64,000 nt of DNA, taken from contig NC_060065.1 of assembly GCF_020283565.1 (NCBI RefSeq), forward strand, positions 49,836,409 to 49,900,408, given 5' to 3'. Position numbers and translations under genes: made by a program. Below, in pieces: positions 11,295-24,000 of this stretch; position 1 is the stretch's first letter, and each line of letters begins with the position of its first letter. The notes under the pieces were generated by a model, which saw only the letters and a list, made by a program, of their open reading frames with translations, did no database searches and was not told the origin of the DNA. Source of the stretch: Trifolium pratense (lineage: Eukaryota; Streptophyta; Magnoliopsida; Fabales; Fabaceae).

Positions 11295-13149
11295 ATGGCG
11301 ACACAAAAGCGAAAACCAGTGTTCGTGAAGGTTGATCAGCTGAAACCTGGAACAAATGGACACACTCTGACTGTGAAGGTGGTTAATTCTTCTCCGGTGA
11401 AGACTGTCCCTAACCGCGGTGGTCGATCGTCTCTGATAGCTTCTCGCCCAACGCGTATCGCTGAATGCCTTGTTGGAGATGAAACTGGAAGCATAATCTT
11501 CACCGCTCGCAATGAACAGGGTACATTTCTTGCTTTCAGTCTCAACTCTTAAGTTCCATTTCATAGCAGTAAGCACTTAGGACTTGGATGATTGCGTTTT
11601 TTTGATCTCTGATTCTGTAAATGTTGGAACTTGAAAGTAGATTGTTTTGAAAGTAGATTATTTTGATCTCTTAAGTTCCATTTTTTCTTTTCGAGTTTTA
11701 CTATGAATCACGGACACCGGACAGGTTGGCATCAATAATAATTTGAATAATTCAATGTAATCATAAATGTGGGTGTCGTGTCGGTGACACCAGGACACGC
11801 CTAATCCGAGGCGTGTCATAGTTTAATGTCTGTTAGAGAATTTAATCTTGGATACCTGATTGTATGTATATTGTGGATTGATATTAGATTGTATTCAAGT
11901 CTATCGATAGATGTGAGGAATGAGGTTAAAGTGATATTGTATTGTCTTATGGTTTCTGCCAATGTTAGCACTCGGTGCCCTAACTGAAGCTTCCCGAATA
12001 AGCTTTATGTAAACGATCGACTGTCTTTGTTGAAACATTATACTTTTTGGATCCCATATGTATCCTAGTTTTGTAATGATGCATCGAGTTGGCCCTATAA
12101 TTTTCAATAGTGAGTGGGGCCTAAAGCAAACTTTATTATACGAGGCCTTTTTGTTTTACAATTTTTTTTGTGGATGCCTAAAATGTAAGGGCTTTAGTAG
12201 CCTTACCAATACCATTGGGCTGACCCAATAATGAGTGGGGCCTAAAGCAAACTTGATCATAAAAGGTCTTTTTGTCCGAGTATGAAGCCTTTTTGTTTTA
12301 CAATTTTTTTGTTGTTGTTGGAGGCTTATAGCAAGGGCTTTAGTAGCCTTACCCTTTGGCCGGTCCTTGTGTTGCCCAAATTTGATTGATGGTATGGATA
12401 AATCCCTATTCAAGTGTTAAACCTATGGTGTTACGATGTGTTTGGCATTTGGTGAAAGTTTATAAATATTCTTTGCTGTCTGATTTGTCCATGACATCAC
12501 TTGGTTATGATTGGAGGAGGAACAAAAATGTGTAGACAATATGGTTGGCCTTGAGTTTTGTGCATGTGATGTTACTGTCATTTGAAGTCTATATAGCAAG
12601 AACGGTAGACAGTAGAAACACTTGTTTTTGTTTGGTATTCTCTGATTTTGGTCCGTTCTCGTGTGTTATGGTTGTATTGTTACTATACTCTTTTGCTCTA
12701 TTCTTTGCACATCTTTTTGAGCTCTTTTGCTCTATTCTTTGCACATCTTTTTGAGCTTTGTTTAACTGCTCTTGTTTCATGCTCTATTTTTTCGAAGATG
12801 ATATCAGTTCAGCATGTTCAAAGGGTATAGTAATTTAATTAATTATTGAAGTTATCAAGTTGATACATTCTTTGCACACCTTGTGCTTGTTTTGGATGAG
12901 GATAACAGTTTGGCGCAGTTGTATTATAATGATCATTAATCCATTTATTTTTATGCAGTGGACCTCATGAACCCTGGTGCAACTATAATTCTGCGTAATG
13001 CCAAGATTGACATGTTCAAGGGATCGATGAGGCTGGCAGTTGATAAGTGGGGACGTATAGAGGTCACAGAACCTGCAAATTTTGAAGTTAGAGAGGATAA
13101 CAATCTTTCATTGATTGAATATGAATTGGTCAATGTCGTTGAGGAGTGA
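11295..13149 (+). CDS. OB-fold nucleic-acid-binding protein (At4g28440-like)
   Basis: Two coding exons, 11295-11520 and 12959-13149, joined across a GT-AG intron of 1438 bp in phase 1, give 138 residues. The protein is a single small OB fold related to the SOSS-B/hSSB1 group of single-stranded nucleic-acid-binding proteins. Conserved blocks are KVDQLKPGTNGHTLTVKVV near the N-terminus, RIAECLVGDETGSIIFTARNEQ at the exon junction, NAKIDMFKGSMRLAVDKWG in exon 2, and EYELVNVVEE at the C-terminus. Length and start match the usual plant family member. The intron holds local repeats (12093-12355, 12688-12755) and no competing exon. This is the intact ancestor-type copy from which the fused genes at 16279 and 21032 appear to derive. 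Cellular role in plants is poorly defined; ssDNA or RNA binding is inferred from the fold. Confidence 0.92.
12093..12355. repeat. Diverged tandem duplication in intron
   Basis: Two successive copies of a block of about 130 bp, each beginning with TGGGGCCTAAAGCAAACTT and ending near GGGCTTTAGTAGCCTTACC, lie inside the OB-fold gene's intron. The copies differ by small indels, including an extra piece with TCCGAGTATGAAGCC in the second. The wording looks like a dispersed plant repeat. Confidence 0.6.
12688..12755. repeat. Perfect 34-bp tandem repeat, two units
   Basis: Units 12688-12721 and 12722-12755 are identical (each starts CTCTTTTGCTC and ends CTTTTTGAG). They lie in the OB-fold gene's intron and form a likely length polymorphism. 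Confidence 0.85.
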
Positions 13150-14108
13150 TTTTAGCTTCTGAAGTAAATCTTTCGAATTTCAAGGGGTTCCAATTTTTTT
13201 AGTTTGACCATTGAACAATTGACTGCTGTGCAGATTCTTATATGGTACAGTCTTTCTTATTTAGTCTTAACATTGCTGTGGTTAATGCTAAGATTTTCAT
13301 TTTAGGTAATCTTTATAATCGATGATGCTTGTGCTTATGATGCAACCGTAAATATTGTTAAATATTTACTTACTAAGTTAAAGTGTATACAGTTCTCTTT
13401 GAGAAAATCACCAGGCTTTCTCTACAAATGCATTTGTGAAGGGCATGTGTTATTGTTCTCGTAAATGACACTATTTTTAATCGTAGCATAAAATAAGTCA
13501 AGTTTTGGTTGGAGGAAGAGAGTTTGACAAACATGATTTTTAAAATTGATTTGTTTCCAATTAAGCTTGAAGTAAGGTGTGTTTTAAAAGTTGTATAAAT
13601 TATACTTTTATAAGTTTTATTATTAATTAAAATCAATCGCGGTAAAGAAAAATAGGGAGTTTGTATCCTCTTCTGCCTTAATTTGACCTGTCACCTCTCT
13701 TGCCTTAATCTAATGGCTGAGATTGTAAAGAAAAATAAAGTTAGCGAATATATTGGCTTGATGGAAATTAAGGCTTTGTATATGCAGAGTCGATTTTAAA
13801 TGTTGCATGTAGTCATGAGTAACGTCTAAAGCTAACAGGAGGTTGAAATTGGGCTGGCATGTAGTAACCTTAGGGACTGTTTTGCTATTTTTTAAAAATA
13901 GGGACTAACTGAAAAATGGGTAACAATTTAGGCACCAAGTTGCCTATTCAATCAAATCTATTAGGATTTCAGTAATAAATTGAACCACGACAAGATTTTG
14001 AGTCAATGGTTTAACCGATAAAAATACCTAGCTCAATCTAGTCTAGTTCTAACAATGTTTTTACAACGATGATTGAGTTAGATAAGTCGAAATAAATATG
14101 TAATGTTT
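13150..14108. other. 3' flank and intergenic, no gene seen
   Basis: The first 300 bp is the 3' flank of the OB-fold gene and resembles the flanks after 19445 and 24608. That shared flank shows the duplications included downstream sequence. Beyond about 13800 the text (GGGACTGTTTTGCTATTTTTT and similar) looks like dispersed repeat. No gene. Confidence 0.5.
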
Positions 14109-15203
14109 TCAATTTTTTTTTTTGGATTGAAAGGTGCTTAAGAAGCCCAAAGAAGGAGATTACACACTTATCATAAGTACTTGGCCGGATTGCATCCAAG
14201 GTTTGCTAACCAGTCTGCAACCCTATTTGCTTCTCTATACACATGCTTGAATTGAACTTCAATGCCTTGCTCGATTAACTCCCGAATCTTTTGCACCAAT
14301 CTTCTACTGCGGATGATGTCATTCTTTGAACTTGTCAAACATCGCAGTACCTTAGAATCAACTTGAACCTCGATCCTCATTATATTTCTATCTTTTGCTA
14401 TATTTATTCCTTCAAGAATTCCCCATAATTCTGCAACAAATGCGCTACATGGACCCAAGGCTTTCGCAAAATCACATACCCAAGACATCCATTTTTCACA
14501 GCTCCATCAGTATTCAAACTTAGATATCCTTGTTGCGGGCACATCCATCGAACCTGAACTGCAACACGTTGACTTGCTTCTGTTTGAACTCCATTTATGG
14601 CACAAACTTGATAGTCTTGAACATATTGTATTTTTGGCTAACTGGATGAAAAGATCTTTGATATGTATCATCATGGACAACCTTATTCCTCCATTGCCAA
14701 AGGAAATAATATGTTGTAGCCTAAACATTCTTCCATTCTAATTGCTCTATTTTCCATCCAGTAGTAATGAGGTTAACACTCACCCGATCTTTAAAGTCTC
14801 CAACAAAGAACAAATTTCTTGCCTCTATGTGAAGCAAGTGAGTCCACAACATAGAAGGTAGTTTGCAATCTCTTAGCACATGCAAGATTGATTCTTCAGT
14901 ATTTGTGCAGTAAAAATAATACAGTGCATTGTTTGCCCATCTACTGATCATTTTGTTAGTAGGTAATCGACCATGCGAAATCCTGCCACGCAAAGCACCT
15001 GACTCTTTCCGGTACACTGAGTTTCCAAATTGTCTTATAGGTGCAGCTTCCATAATGTGAAATCCACATATCATCTTGTAGGCAATTGATATGGTAAAGT
15101 TGCCTTTCGGATCACTTATCCAGGACCGCATATCAGGACCATCTTCCATACAAGGTGGAGGAATAAGTTTAATTTTTTCTATAATACTTCCGGGTAGCAA
15201 CAT
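14109..15203 (-). mobile_element. LINE 3' remnant: zf-RVT and RNase H domains
   Basis: On the minus strand, 15203-14721 reads as the zinc-binding linker of plant LINEs (residues such as ISHGRLPTNKMISRWAN and a C-x5-H-x3-C arrangement around EESILHVLRDC). The frame then breaks, and 14488-14171 reads as an RNase H domain (AELWGILEGINIAKDRN, QVDSKVLRCL, HVYREANRVADWLANLG). A poly-T run at 14110-14120 on the plus strand is the expected 3' poly(A) tail of the element. The reverse transcriptase itself is missing and the frames are broken, so this is a dead 5'-truncated copy. Confidence 0.8.
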
Positions 15204-16278
15204 TTTTTTATTTTATTTTTATAATGGTAGCAACAATTCTATATCTGCCAACTTCCACATATTTGTTTTCAATATTATATTTAACCACATAAAAATTTGA
15301 CTTTACTAGTGTCTGGAATATTCATGCCTCCAGATTTGTAATGTTAGTGAATTTGAGTTTTAGTCGCAAAAAAAATCCTTTCATTTTATCCCTGTAATTT
15401 TAAATTACTTTGATTTTAGTCCTAAATGTGACCATATCACATAAAAACGCCGATATGGTCAGAATCTACTAACTGGACCACTGCCACGTGATCAGAGGGT
15501 GCAAATTTGACAAATTGCAGAAACAAAAATCAAAATTCGCACAAATTAAAGGGATAAAAACCAAAACTTGTTCAATTGCTAAAACCAAATTTAAAATCCA
15601 GAAATGTGAAAAATCCATTCTCCTAATCTTTATCATTTTACTACTCCCTCCGTCCCAAATTATAAGGGAAAAAACAAAAATCACACTTATTAAGAAAAAG
15701 TAAAACATGATAATTTGAAATATGTTTTTGTGAGTTTTTCTTGGAATAAGTTGTCTGGGAGATGTAAAAATGATTTTTATTGGTTGTTGTTTATTGAGAA
15801 AAGGGGAGAGAGAGAAAATTAAATGCAATTTGCATTTAATTTTACGAGATTAAGGAAAAAAACATTCTTGAAAATGATTTTTCCCTTATAATTTGGGACA
15901 AAAAAAATGGAGTTTTTTCCCTTATAATTTGGGACGGAGGGAGTATGTCACAACCTTGAACTTTAACATATTTTAACATATTTTTATAAGAACTAATTTG
16001 AACTTTAACATATTCCTAGGACTAAAATAAAACATAAAGACCAAAATCAAAATTTGCAAATACCATTTTCATATTTAAGGAAAAAAAAAAAAAAACTAGT
16101 AGTATCATTTTTCAAAAATCTTACAATCTCTTCCACAATTTTTACTTTGCTTTAATACATTCATTCATGAATTACCGACAAAAATGCAATGTATGCCTTA
16201 ATTTCTTTGTACCCAAATTAGATACGAAATTTGAATTTGAACTCCTGAACAGAGAGGATTGAAAAGAGGGAACAAAAA
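15204..16278. other. Repeat-derived intergenic region
   Basis: Sequence of the 'GATTTTAGTCC' kind (15350-15620, and again 15960-16065 as GACCAAAATCAAAATTTG) appears to be an older element split by the Stowaway MITE at 15644-15943. The last 70 bp before 16279 is the 5' flank shared with the region before 21032 (AGAGAGGATTGAAAAGAGGG). Confidence 0.45.
15644..15943. mobile_element. Stowaway-type MITE (Tc1/mariner), TA TSD
   Basis: The element starts CTCCCTCCGTCCCAAATTAT and ends with its inverse TTGGGACGGAGGGAG, flanked on both sides by TA (15642-15643 and 15944-15945). This is the classical Stowaway terminal sequence. It is 300 bp with no coding capacity. Confidence 0.92.
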
Positions 16279-19200
16279 ATGGCCAATAACGTAAACCCTC
16301 TGTTAGGGTTTCTAACCCTCCAGAACGAAATCAACGCTGCCGGCGCAATCAACGACGGCGAGGTGGAACATTGTGACGACGATGCAGGTCCTGATATTCC
16401 GTTCACCGACGAAGAAATCTCTCAATGGTCAAATCCATGGAAGCACACTCTCATCGTGAAAATCATTGGTAAGGAAAATGTTAGCTTTCGAGCATTAGAA
16501 AATCATCTTCAACGTTCTTGGACCAGAAATGGAACTATCAAAGTAACAAATATGGAAGATGGTTTCATTTCAGTGGATTTGACAGCTGAAGATGATTACA
16601 ATTATGTCCTTTTTGAGGGACCTCGGAAGGTGGCTGAAGATTGCTATCTAGTGCTACAACGTTGGAGACCGCTTTTTTCGTAACCGATGAAAAAAGGGTT
16701 GTTGTTTGGATTAGAATACTCAAGCTTCCTATGGAACTTTGTAATCCAAGTTTTCTTTGGAGGATTGGATCAACTTTGGGAGTAATGTTGAAGGTTGATG
16801 TTAGGTTAAGTTGTTTATACAAATTCGCGCGAATATGTGTGGAGTTAAATTTGAGTAGACGTTTCGCGTCTCATATTATGATTAGGGGGTACCGAGTTAA
16901 TCTTGAATATGAAGGAATTGGTGGTGAAAGAATTAACGAAGCGCGTGAGAAAATGCAGGGGAGAATTGAAGAATTTGTCGCGAAGGAAGGGCAAATTTGT
17001 TTAATGGAGGACTTGAATGGAGAGTGCATGCAAGAAGTTAAGACAAAAGAGTTAGAACTTTGTCACGTGATGGAGCTGAAGAATGATTTGGTATTGAAAC
17101 AGAAGTATCTCCAAAGCCGAATGAAGGAACTTGAGTCAAAAGAGAAGCAACATGAAGACCGAGTGAAGAAGCATGAATCGAAAAAAAGAGAATTTGAAGG
17201 TCAAGTGAATGAGCTGGTGAGTGATTTGTTATCACAACAGAAGAATTTCGAAAGCTGGATGAAGGAGTTTGAGTTAAAAGAGATGCAACATGAAGACCAG
17301 GTGAAGGAGCATGAATCGAAAACGAGAGAATTCGAAGGTCAAATGAGGGAGCTAGAATCTAAAAAGAAGCACTTTGAAAGCCAAGTGATGGAGCTGGTGA
17401 GTGATTTGGTATCACAACAGAAGCATTTCGAAAGCCGAATGAAGGAGGTTGAGTCAAAAGAGAAGCAACATGAAGACCAGGTGAAAGAGCATGAATTGAA
17501 AACGAGAGAATTTGATGGCCAAATGAAGGAGCATGAATTGAAAACGAGGGAATTTGAAGGTCAAGTGAAGGAGCTAGAATCTAAAAAGAAGAACTTTGAA
17601 AGCCAAATGACGGAGCTGGTGAATGATTTGGCATCACAACAGAAGCATTTCGAAAGCCGAATGAAGGAGGTTGAGTCAAAAGAGAAGCAACATGAAGACC
17701 AGGTGAAGGAGCATGAATCAAAAAAGAGAGAAACTGAAGATAGAGTGAAGGGGTTAGAATCTATAAAGAAGCACATTGTAAACCAAGCAAAGGAGGTAGA
17801 GTCAAAATATTGCCAATTTGTAGGCCAAAGAGAAAAGTTTATATCAAAAGTGAGAGAATATGAAAGCCAAATGAAGATGTTGGTATTGAAAAAGAAGCGT
17901 TTCAAAATCCGAATGAAGGCGCTTGAGTCAAAAGAGAAGCTGCTGGAATCTATAAAGAAGCACTTTGAAAGCCAGGTGGAGGAGCTCGAATCAAAAGAGA
18001 GGCAATTGAAAGAACAAGTTAAAGAACTTGAGTCTAAAGAGAAGCAACTTGATGACCGAGTGAAGTAGTTCGAATCAAAAACGAGAGATTCTCAAGGCCG
18101 AGTGATGGATCTGAGACCGGAAACCGATGGACACACTCTAACGGTGAAGGTTGTCAGCTCTGAACTTGTGAAGACTATCTACAGCAGCAATAGCGGTGAA
18201 TTGTTGTCCCGCACCGCTGAATGCCTTGTTGGAGACGAAACTGGAACCATAATCTTCACTGCTCGCAACGAACAGGGTACGATCTTTTGTGTGTGTTTTC
18301 TGTTTAACGTTGCATTGTGTTTATGTGTTTGTGTACGATTTAAGTGCTATTGGATATGTAATGTTGTTGACTTGTAGATAGAATTACTTTCAGTCTTAAG
18401 TTCGATTTCCAAGCACTTAGGACTTGAAATTGTTTTTAAGGCATGTGAAAGAACCTATCTTACTTCAATGAAAACTTTTTGTTGTTCACTGTTTGTCTCG
18501 ATGATGGAAATAGATTACTTTGATTTAAAACTTGTTGATTTTATATGGTTTTATTGTCTGTCGGTAAAGAATTTAAACTTGGGGACCTGGTTTTATGAAT
18601 ATTGTGGATTGTGAGATATTAATACACATTCAAGTATATTAACAGGATGAGAGGAATTAGGTGAAAGTGATACTATCTTATGGTTTCTAACAATATTCAA
18701 GACTCAGTGCCATAATTGAAGTTTTCCTGAATAAGCTTTGTAGAAACATCATAACTTTTGGAGCCCATCTATATTGTCCATAATGCCGCCATGTCAGAAT
18801 AACATAGCGGTGGTAGGGTTTGGCGCAATGCTTTTTTCTGTTTTTGAGCATTTACACTTTATTTTAGTCTTTCCAACAGTGGCTATCCCACATTCCCACT
18901 ATACCGCTATAATTTAGGGGGTCGGTGCTATGCGACATTATCTGGGATTAACAACATAGGAAGCCATATGATATATCCCAGCTGCAGCGTTGCAATGATG
19001 CATCCATAGAGATACCAAATTCATTGAATGGTATCAGTAAATTCCTATACAGTGATTCAAATAGTGTATTTGCACGCCACGTAAAAGTTAGTGTATAGTA
19101 AGTGGCCCTGGGTGTTACATTTTATATTCCTTAACACATCTTATTGTGCTTTGTTCAATAGTTTCTTGCTTGTTTTGGAAGAAAATATCTCTGGCTTAGT

Positions 19201-19445
19201 TGTATAATAACGATGATTAGTCTGTTTACTTTTATGCAGTGGACCTCATGAAACCTGGTGCAACAGTAATTCTGGATAATGCTAAGATTGACATGTTCAA
19301 GGGACGTATGAGGCTGGTAGTTGACAGGCGGGGAGATATAGAGGTCGCAAAACCTGCAAATTTTGAAGTTAGAGAGGATAACAATCTTTCATTAGATAGA
19401 TATTTTGGTACATTGATGATAAATGATAAGTGGTACGGGCTGTAG
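16279..19445 (+). pseudogene. Broken copy of the DUF4283-coiled-coil-OB-fold fusion gene
   Basis: This tandem paralogue of the gene at 21032-24608 has the same order of parts. A DUF4283-type domain starts at 16279 (ATG, MANNVNPLLGFLTL). A long coiled coil of ESKEKQHEDQVKEHESK-like repeats follows to about 18060. The OB-fold first half lies at about 18114-18276 and the second half in an exon from 19240 to 19445, after a GT-AG intron (18277-19239). Two lesions are seen by comparison with the intact paralogue. One C is missing after TTTTTTCG at 16680, giving an immediate TAA, and a GAG codon has become TAG at 18066-18068. The OB parts remain well conserved (AECLVGDETGTIIFTARNEQ, NAKIDMFKGRMRLVVD). 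The C-terminus differs from the stand-alone OB gene. Internal ATGs could still give partial proteins, so loss of all function is not proven. Confidence 0.82.
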
Positions 19446-20064
19446 CTTCTGAAGCGAAATCTTTCGAATTTTTCAACAAGTTCCAGTTTTTAGTTTGATC
19501 ATTGAACAATTGACTGATGTGCAGGTTATTATATGGTACAATCTTTGCTTATTTTTAGTCTTAAGATTGCTGTGGTTGATGCTAAGATTGACATTTCAGG
19601 CCATTTTTGAAAATTGATAATCCTTGTTCTTATATATGACGCAACCATAAATATTTACAGTTCTCTTTGAGCAAACCACTAGGCTTTCCCAGCAAACGCA
19701 TTTTTGAAGGCATCAAGTATGTGTTTGGATGCCTTGATAGACAGTTGATTTTAAATGAAATTGATTTGGTAACTAGTATTTTTTGAACGAAGTGGTTTAT
19801 TTTTGAAAATTCAAGTTTGTAGAATTTACAATTTAGTGTTAAATTTTCGGGTACATGCAATTTTTTGCACTTACCGGTAACCTGATGTTTGGAATCATAA
19901 CCAAATCTAGTCAAATAGATTTCAAGCTGCAGAAATGCGTCTTTAGACTTTAGATTAATTTATTATCGGCATCTTAGCAAGAGAATTAACAATGGTGCAT
20001 TTTTAAAATCAGTTTTCTATGGATATGGATGTATTTATAATTTTTAAATTCATTTACAATCTAA

Positions 20065-20180
20065 GTTCTTAGTTAGTATGGTATTGACTTGGGAGTTGGG
20101 AGTGTCCTCCTCATAAGGTTTCAGGTTCGATTCTTACTGGTGTCAATTTGGGTGGACAAATTTAGCTTCTTCAAAAACGA
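20065..20180 (+). mobile_element. SINE-like fragment (B box only clear)
   Basis: GGTTCGATTC at 20124-20133 is a tRNA-type B box. About 40 bp upstream, TATGGTATTGACTTGGGAG may be a decayed A-box region. The piece resembles tRNA-derived legume SINEs, but the ends and tail were not found. Confidence 0.35.
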
Positions 20181-20365
20181 TAGAGCAATGCTATTTAGTA
20201 AGAATAATTTAAACAACAAAGAGAAGAATTCACAAATTTAGGGAATTTGACCAATTAGATTTTAGCCGATCATACAATGGGTAGTGTGTCGTTATCATTT
20301 GGAAGAGTGACATGATGCCACATAAGATTCTTCTCTTTCTTGCAAAAGAAATTTCTTACTAATTA

Positions 20366-20512
20366 CTTCCTCCGGTTCTTATTATAAGAAAAAATTTGCG
20401 TTTTAGATTAATAGAATATTTTATGTATCTAGATCATATTATGAACTAGGTACATCAAATATTCTATTAATCTAGAGAACAAACTTTTTTTTATAATAAG
20501 GACGGGAGGGAG
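20366..20512. mobile_element. Stowaway-like MITE, TA TSD
   Basis: The element begins CTTCCTCCGGTTCTTATTAT and ends ATAATAAGGACGGGAGGGAG, flanked by TA on both sides. The interior is a long imperfect hairpin (AGATTAATAGAATATTT ... AAATATTCTATTAATCT). It is 147 bp and non-coding. Confidence 0.85.
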
Positions 20513-21031
20513 TAACATTTTCCTTTAAGGTATTGTAAGTACGACTCATGATAAAAGGCGGTATAGTATGCCGATTGATTAGCTTACAGACAAGCATATA
20601 TACATATTAAATTTATTTCAAAAATCATATAAATGATGAATTTTGATTGATTAACAAATAGTAAGGGTCTTAGAGCTTCATATGGTTATAAATTTTGAAC
20701 TCAACTAGTTCAAAATTTTAAATAGATCTTTCATAAAAAAAATAGTCAAAACACCATTTTAGTTATTAAAAGTGTAATTAGCTGTCACATTGGTACTTAA
20801 ATATATCAAGATTGCAAGTGTATCGTTAGTGTCTCTTTCGTGAGTAATTTTATGGATTAAATTGACTAACGAAAAATACTTCTAAAAACTAAATTAACAA
20901 TCTAAAAACAAATTTGAAGACAAAAATGAATAATACAGTAAAAAAAATTCAAATATTTCAATTTCTTAATACCAAAATTAGGTTTGAAATTTGAACTCTG
21001 AATAGAGAGGATTCAAAAGAGGGAAAAAAAA

Positions 21032-24000
21032 ATGGGCAACAACGTAAACCCTCTGTTAGGGTTTCTCACCCTCGAGAACGAAATCAATGCTGCCGGCGCA
21101 ATCAACGATGATGCAGGTCCGGATATTCCGATCACCGACGAAGAAATCTCTCTCTGGTCAAATCCATGGAAACACACTCTCATCGTGAAAATCATTGGTA
21201 AGGAAAATGTTAGCTTTCAAGCATTAGAAAATCATCTTCAACGTTCTTGGATCAGAAATGGAACTATCAAAGTAACAGATATGGAAGATGGTTTCATTTC
21301 TGTGAATTTCACAGCTGAAGATGATTACAATTATGTCCTCTTTGAAGGACCTTGGAAGGTGGCTGATGATTGCTATCTAGTGCTGCAGCGTTGGAGGCCG
21401 CTTTTTTCGCTAACCAATGAAAAAAGGGTTGTTGTTTGGATTAGAATACTCAAGCTTCCTATGGAACTTTGTAATCCAAGTTTTCTTTGGAGGATTGGAT
21501 CAACTTTGGGAGTAATGTTGAAGGTTGATGATAGGTTACGTTGTTTACACAAATTCGCGCGAATATGTGTGGAGTTAAATTTGAGTAGACGTTTCGCGTC
21601 TCATATTATGATTAAGGGGTACCGAGTTAATCTTGAATATGAAGGACTTTGTGTTGAAAGAACTAACAAAGTGCGTGAGAAAATGCAGGGCAGAATTGAA
21701 GAATGTGTCGAGGATTTTGTAGCGAAGGACGGGGGGATTTGTTTGACGGAGGGCTTGATTGGAGAGCGCGTGCAAGAAGTTAAGACAAAAGAGAAGTATA
21801 TCGAAAGCCGAATGAAGGAGCTTGAGTTAAAAGAGAAGCAACATGAAGACCAGGTGAAGGAGCATGAATTAAAAAAGAGAGAATTTGAAGGCCGAGTGAC
21901 GGAGCTGGTGAGTGATTTGTTATCACAACAGAAGCATTTCGAAAGCCGAATGAAGGAGTTTGAGTTAAAAGAGATGCAACATGAAGACCAGGTGAAGGAG
22001 CATGAATCGAAGACGAGAGAATTTGAAGGTCAAATGAGGGAGCTAGAATCTAAAGAGAAACACTTTGAAAGCCAAGTGATGGAGCTGGTGAGTGATTTGG
22101 TATCACAACAGAAGCACTTTGAAAGCCGAATGAAGGAGGTTGAGTCAAAAGAGAAGCAACATGAAGACCAGGTGAAGGAGCATGAATCGAAAACGAGAGA
22201 ATTTGACAGTCAAGTGAAGGAGCTAGAATCTAAAAAGAAGAACTTTGAAAGCCAAATGACGGAGCTGGTGAATGATTTGGCATCACAACAGAAGCATTAT
22301 GAAAGCCGAATGAAGGAGGTTGAGTCACAAGAGAAGCAACATGAAGACCAGGTGAAGGAGCATGAATCAAAAAAGAGAGAAGTTGAAGATCGAGTGAAGG
22401 AGCTAGAATCTATAAAGAAGCACTTTGAAAACCAGGCAAAGGAGTTAGAGTCACAATATTACCAATTTGTAGGCCAAAGAGAAAAGTTTATATCAAAAGT
22501 GAGGGAATATGAAAGCCAAAGGAAGGCGTTTGTATTGAAAAAGAAGCTTTTCAAATTCCGAATGGAGGAGTTTGAGTCAAAAGAGAAGCAACATGAAGGT
22601 CAGGTGAAGGAGCATGAATCAAAAAAGAGAGAATTTGAAAGTCAGGTGAAGGAGCTAGAATCTAAAAAGAAGCGCTTTGAAAGCCAAATGATGGAGCTGG
22701 TGAATGATTTGGCATCACAACAGAAGCATTACGAAAGCCGAATGAAGGAGGTTGAGTCAAAAGAGAAGCAACATGAAGACCAGGTGAAGGAGCATGAATC
22801 AAAAAAGAGAGAAGTTGAAGATCGAGTGAAGGAGCTAGAATCTATAAAGAAGCACTTTGAAAACCAAGCAAAGGAGTTAGAGTCACAATATTACCAATTT
22901 GTAGGCCAAAGAGAAAAGTTTATATCAAAAGTGAGGGAATATGAAAGCCAAAGGAAGGCGTTTGTATTGAAAAAGAAGCTTTTCAACTTCCGAATGGAGG
23001 AGTTTGAGTCAAAAGAGAAGGTGATGGAATCTATAAAGAAGCACTTTGAAAGCCAGAAGGAGGAGCTCGAATCAAAAGAGAGGCAATTGAAAGAACAAGT
23101 TAAAGAACTTGAGTCTAAAGAGAAGCAACTTGATGACCTAGTGCAGGAGTTTGAATCAAAAGAGAGAGATTCTCAAGACCGAGTAATGGATCTGAGACCG
23201 GGAACTGATAGATACACTCTAACGGTTAAGGTTCTTAGCTCTGAACTGGTGAAGACTATCTACAGCGATAGCGATGAATTGGTGTCCTGCACAGCCGAAT
23301 GCCTTGTTGGAGACGAAACTGGAACCATAATCTTCACTGCTCGCAACGAACAGGGTATGATCTTTTGTGTGTGTTTTCTGTTTAACCGTTGCGTTGTGTT
23401 TATATGTTTGTGTACAATTTAAGTGTTATTGGATATGTAATGTTGTTGACTTGAAGATAGAATTACTTTCAGTCTTAAGTTCCATTTCTAAGCACTTAGG
23501 ACTTGAAATTGTTTTTAAGGCATGTGAAAGAACCTATCTTACTTCAATGAAAACTTTTTGAGTTTTTGTTGTTCACTGATTGTGTCAATGATGGAAATAT
23601 TACTTTGATTTAAAAATTGTTGATTTTATATGGTTTTATTGTCTCAGCGTCAGAGAATTTAAACTTGGGGACCTGGTTTTATGCATATTGTGGATTGTGA
23701 GATATTAATGCATTCAAGTATATTAACAGGATGAGAGGTGTCATGTTAAAGTGATACTATCTTATGGTTTCTAACAATATTCAAGAGTCAGTGACCTAAC
23801 TGTAGTTTTCCTGAATAAGCTTTGTAGAAACATCATAACTTATGGATCCCATCTATATTGTCCATAATGCTGCTATAGCAGAATAACATAGCGGTGGTAG
23901 GGTTCGGCGTGATGCTTTTACCCTGCGAGCCACCGCCAGTAATAGAGGTTGCCCGTCTGTTATGTTCTTCTTCCTTGTTTAAGTTTTATTGCTTTGTACT

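Larger units (their letters stand above)
19446..21031. other. 3' flank, hAT empty site and intergenic repeats
   Basis: The shared 3' flank of the OB-fold family continues to about 19790. It includes GCCTTGATAGAC at 19731-19742, the unoccupied counterpart of the hAT insertion at 25320. A SINE-like fragment and a Stowaway MITE follow (separate entries). The final 70 bp is the 5' flank shared with the broken copy. No gene. Confidence 0.55.

Noticed and set aside
11292..11576. Minus-strand frames opposite OB-fold exon 1
   Set aside because: They overlap a strongly conserved plus-strand exon and have no family resemblance; antisense shadows.
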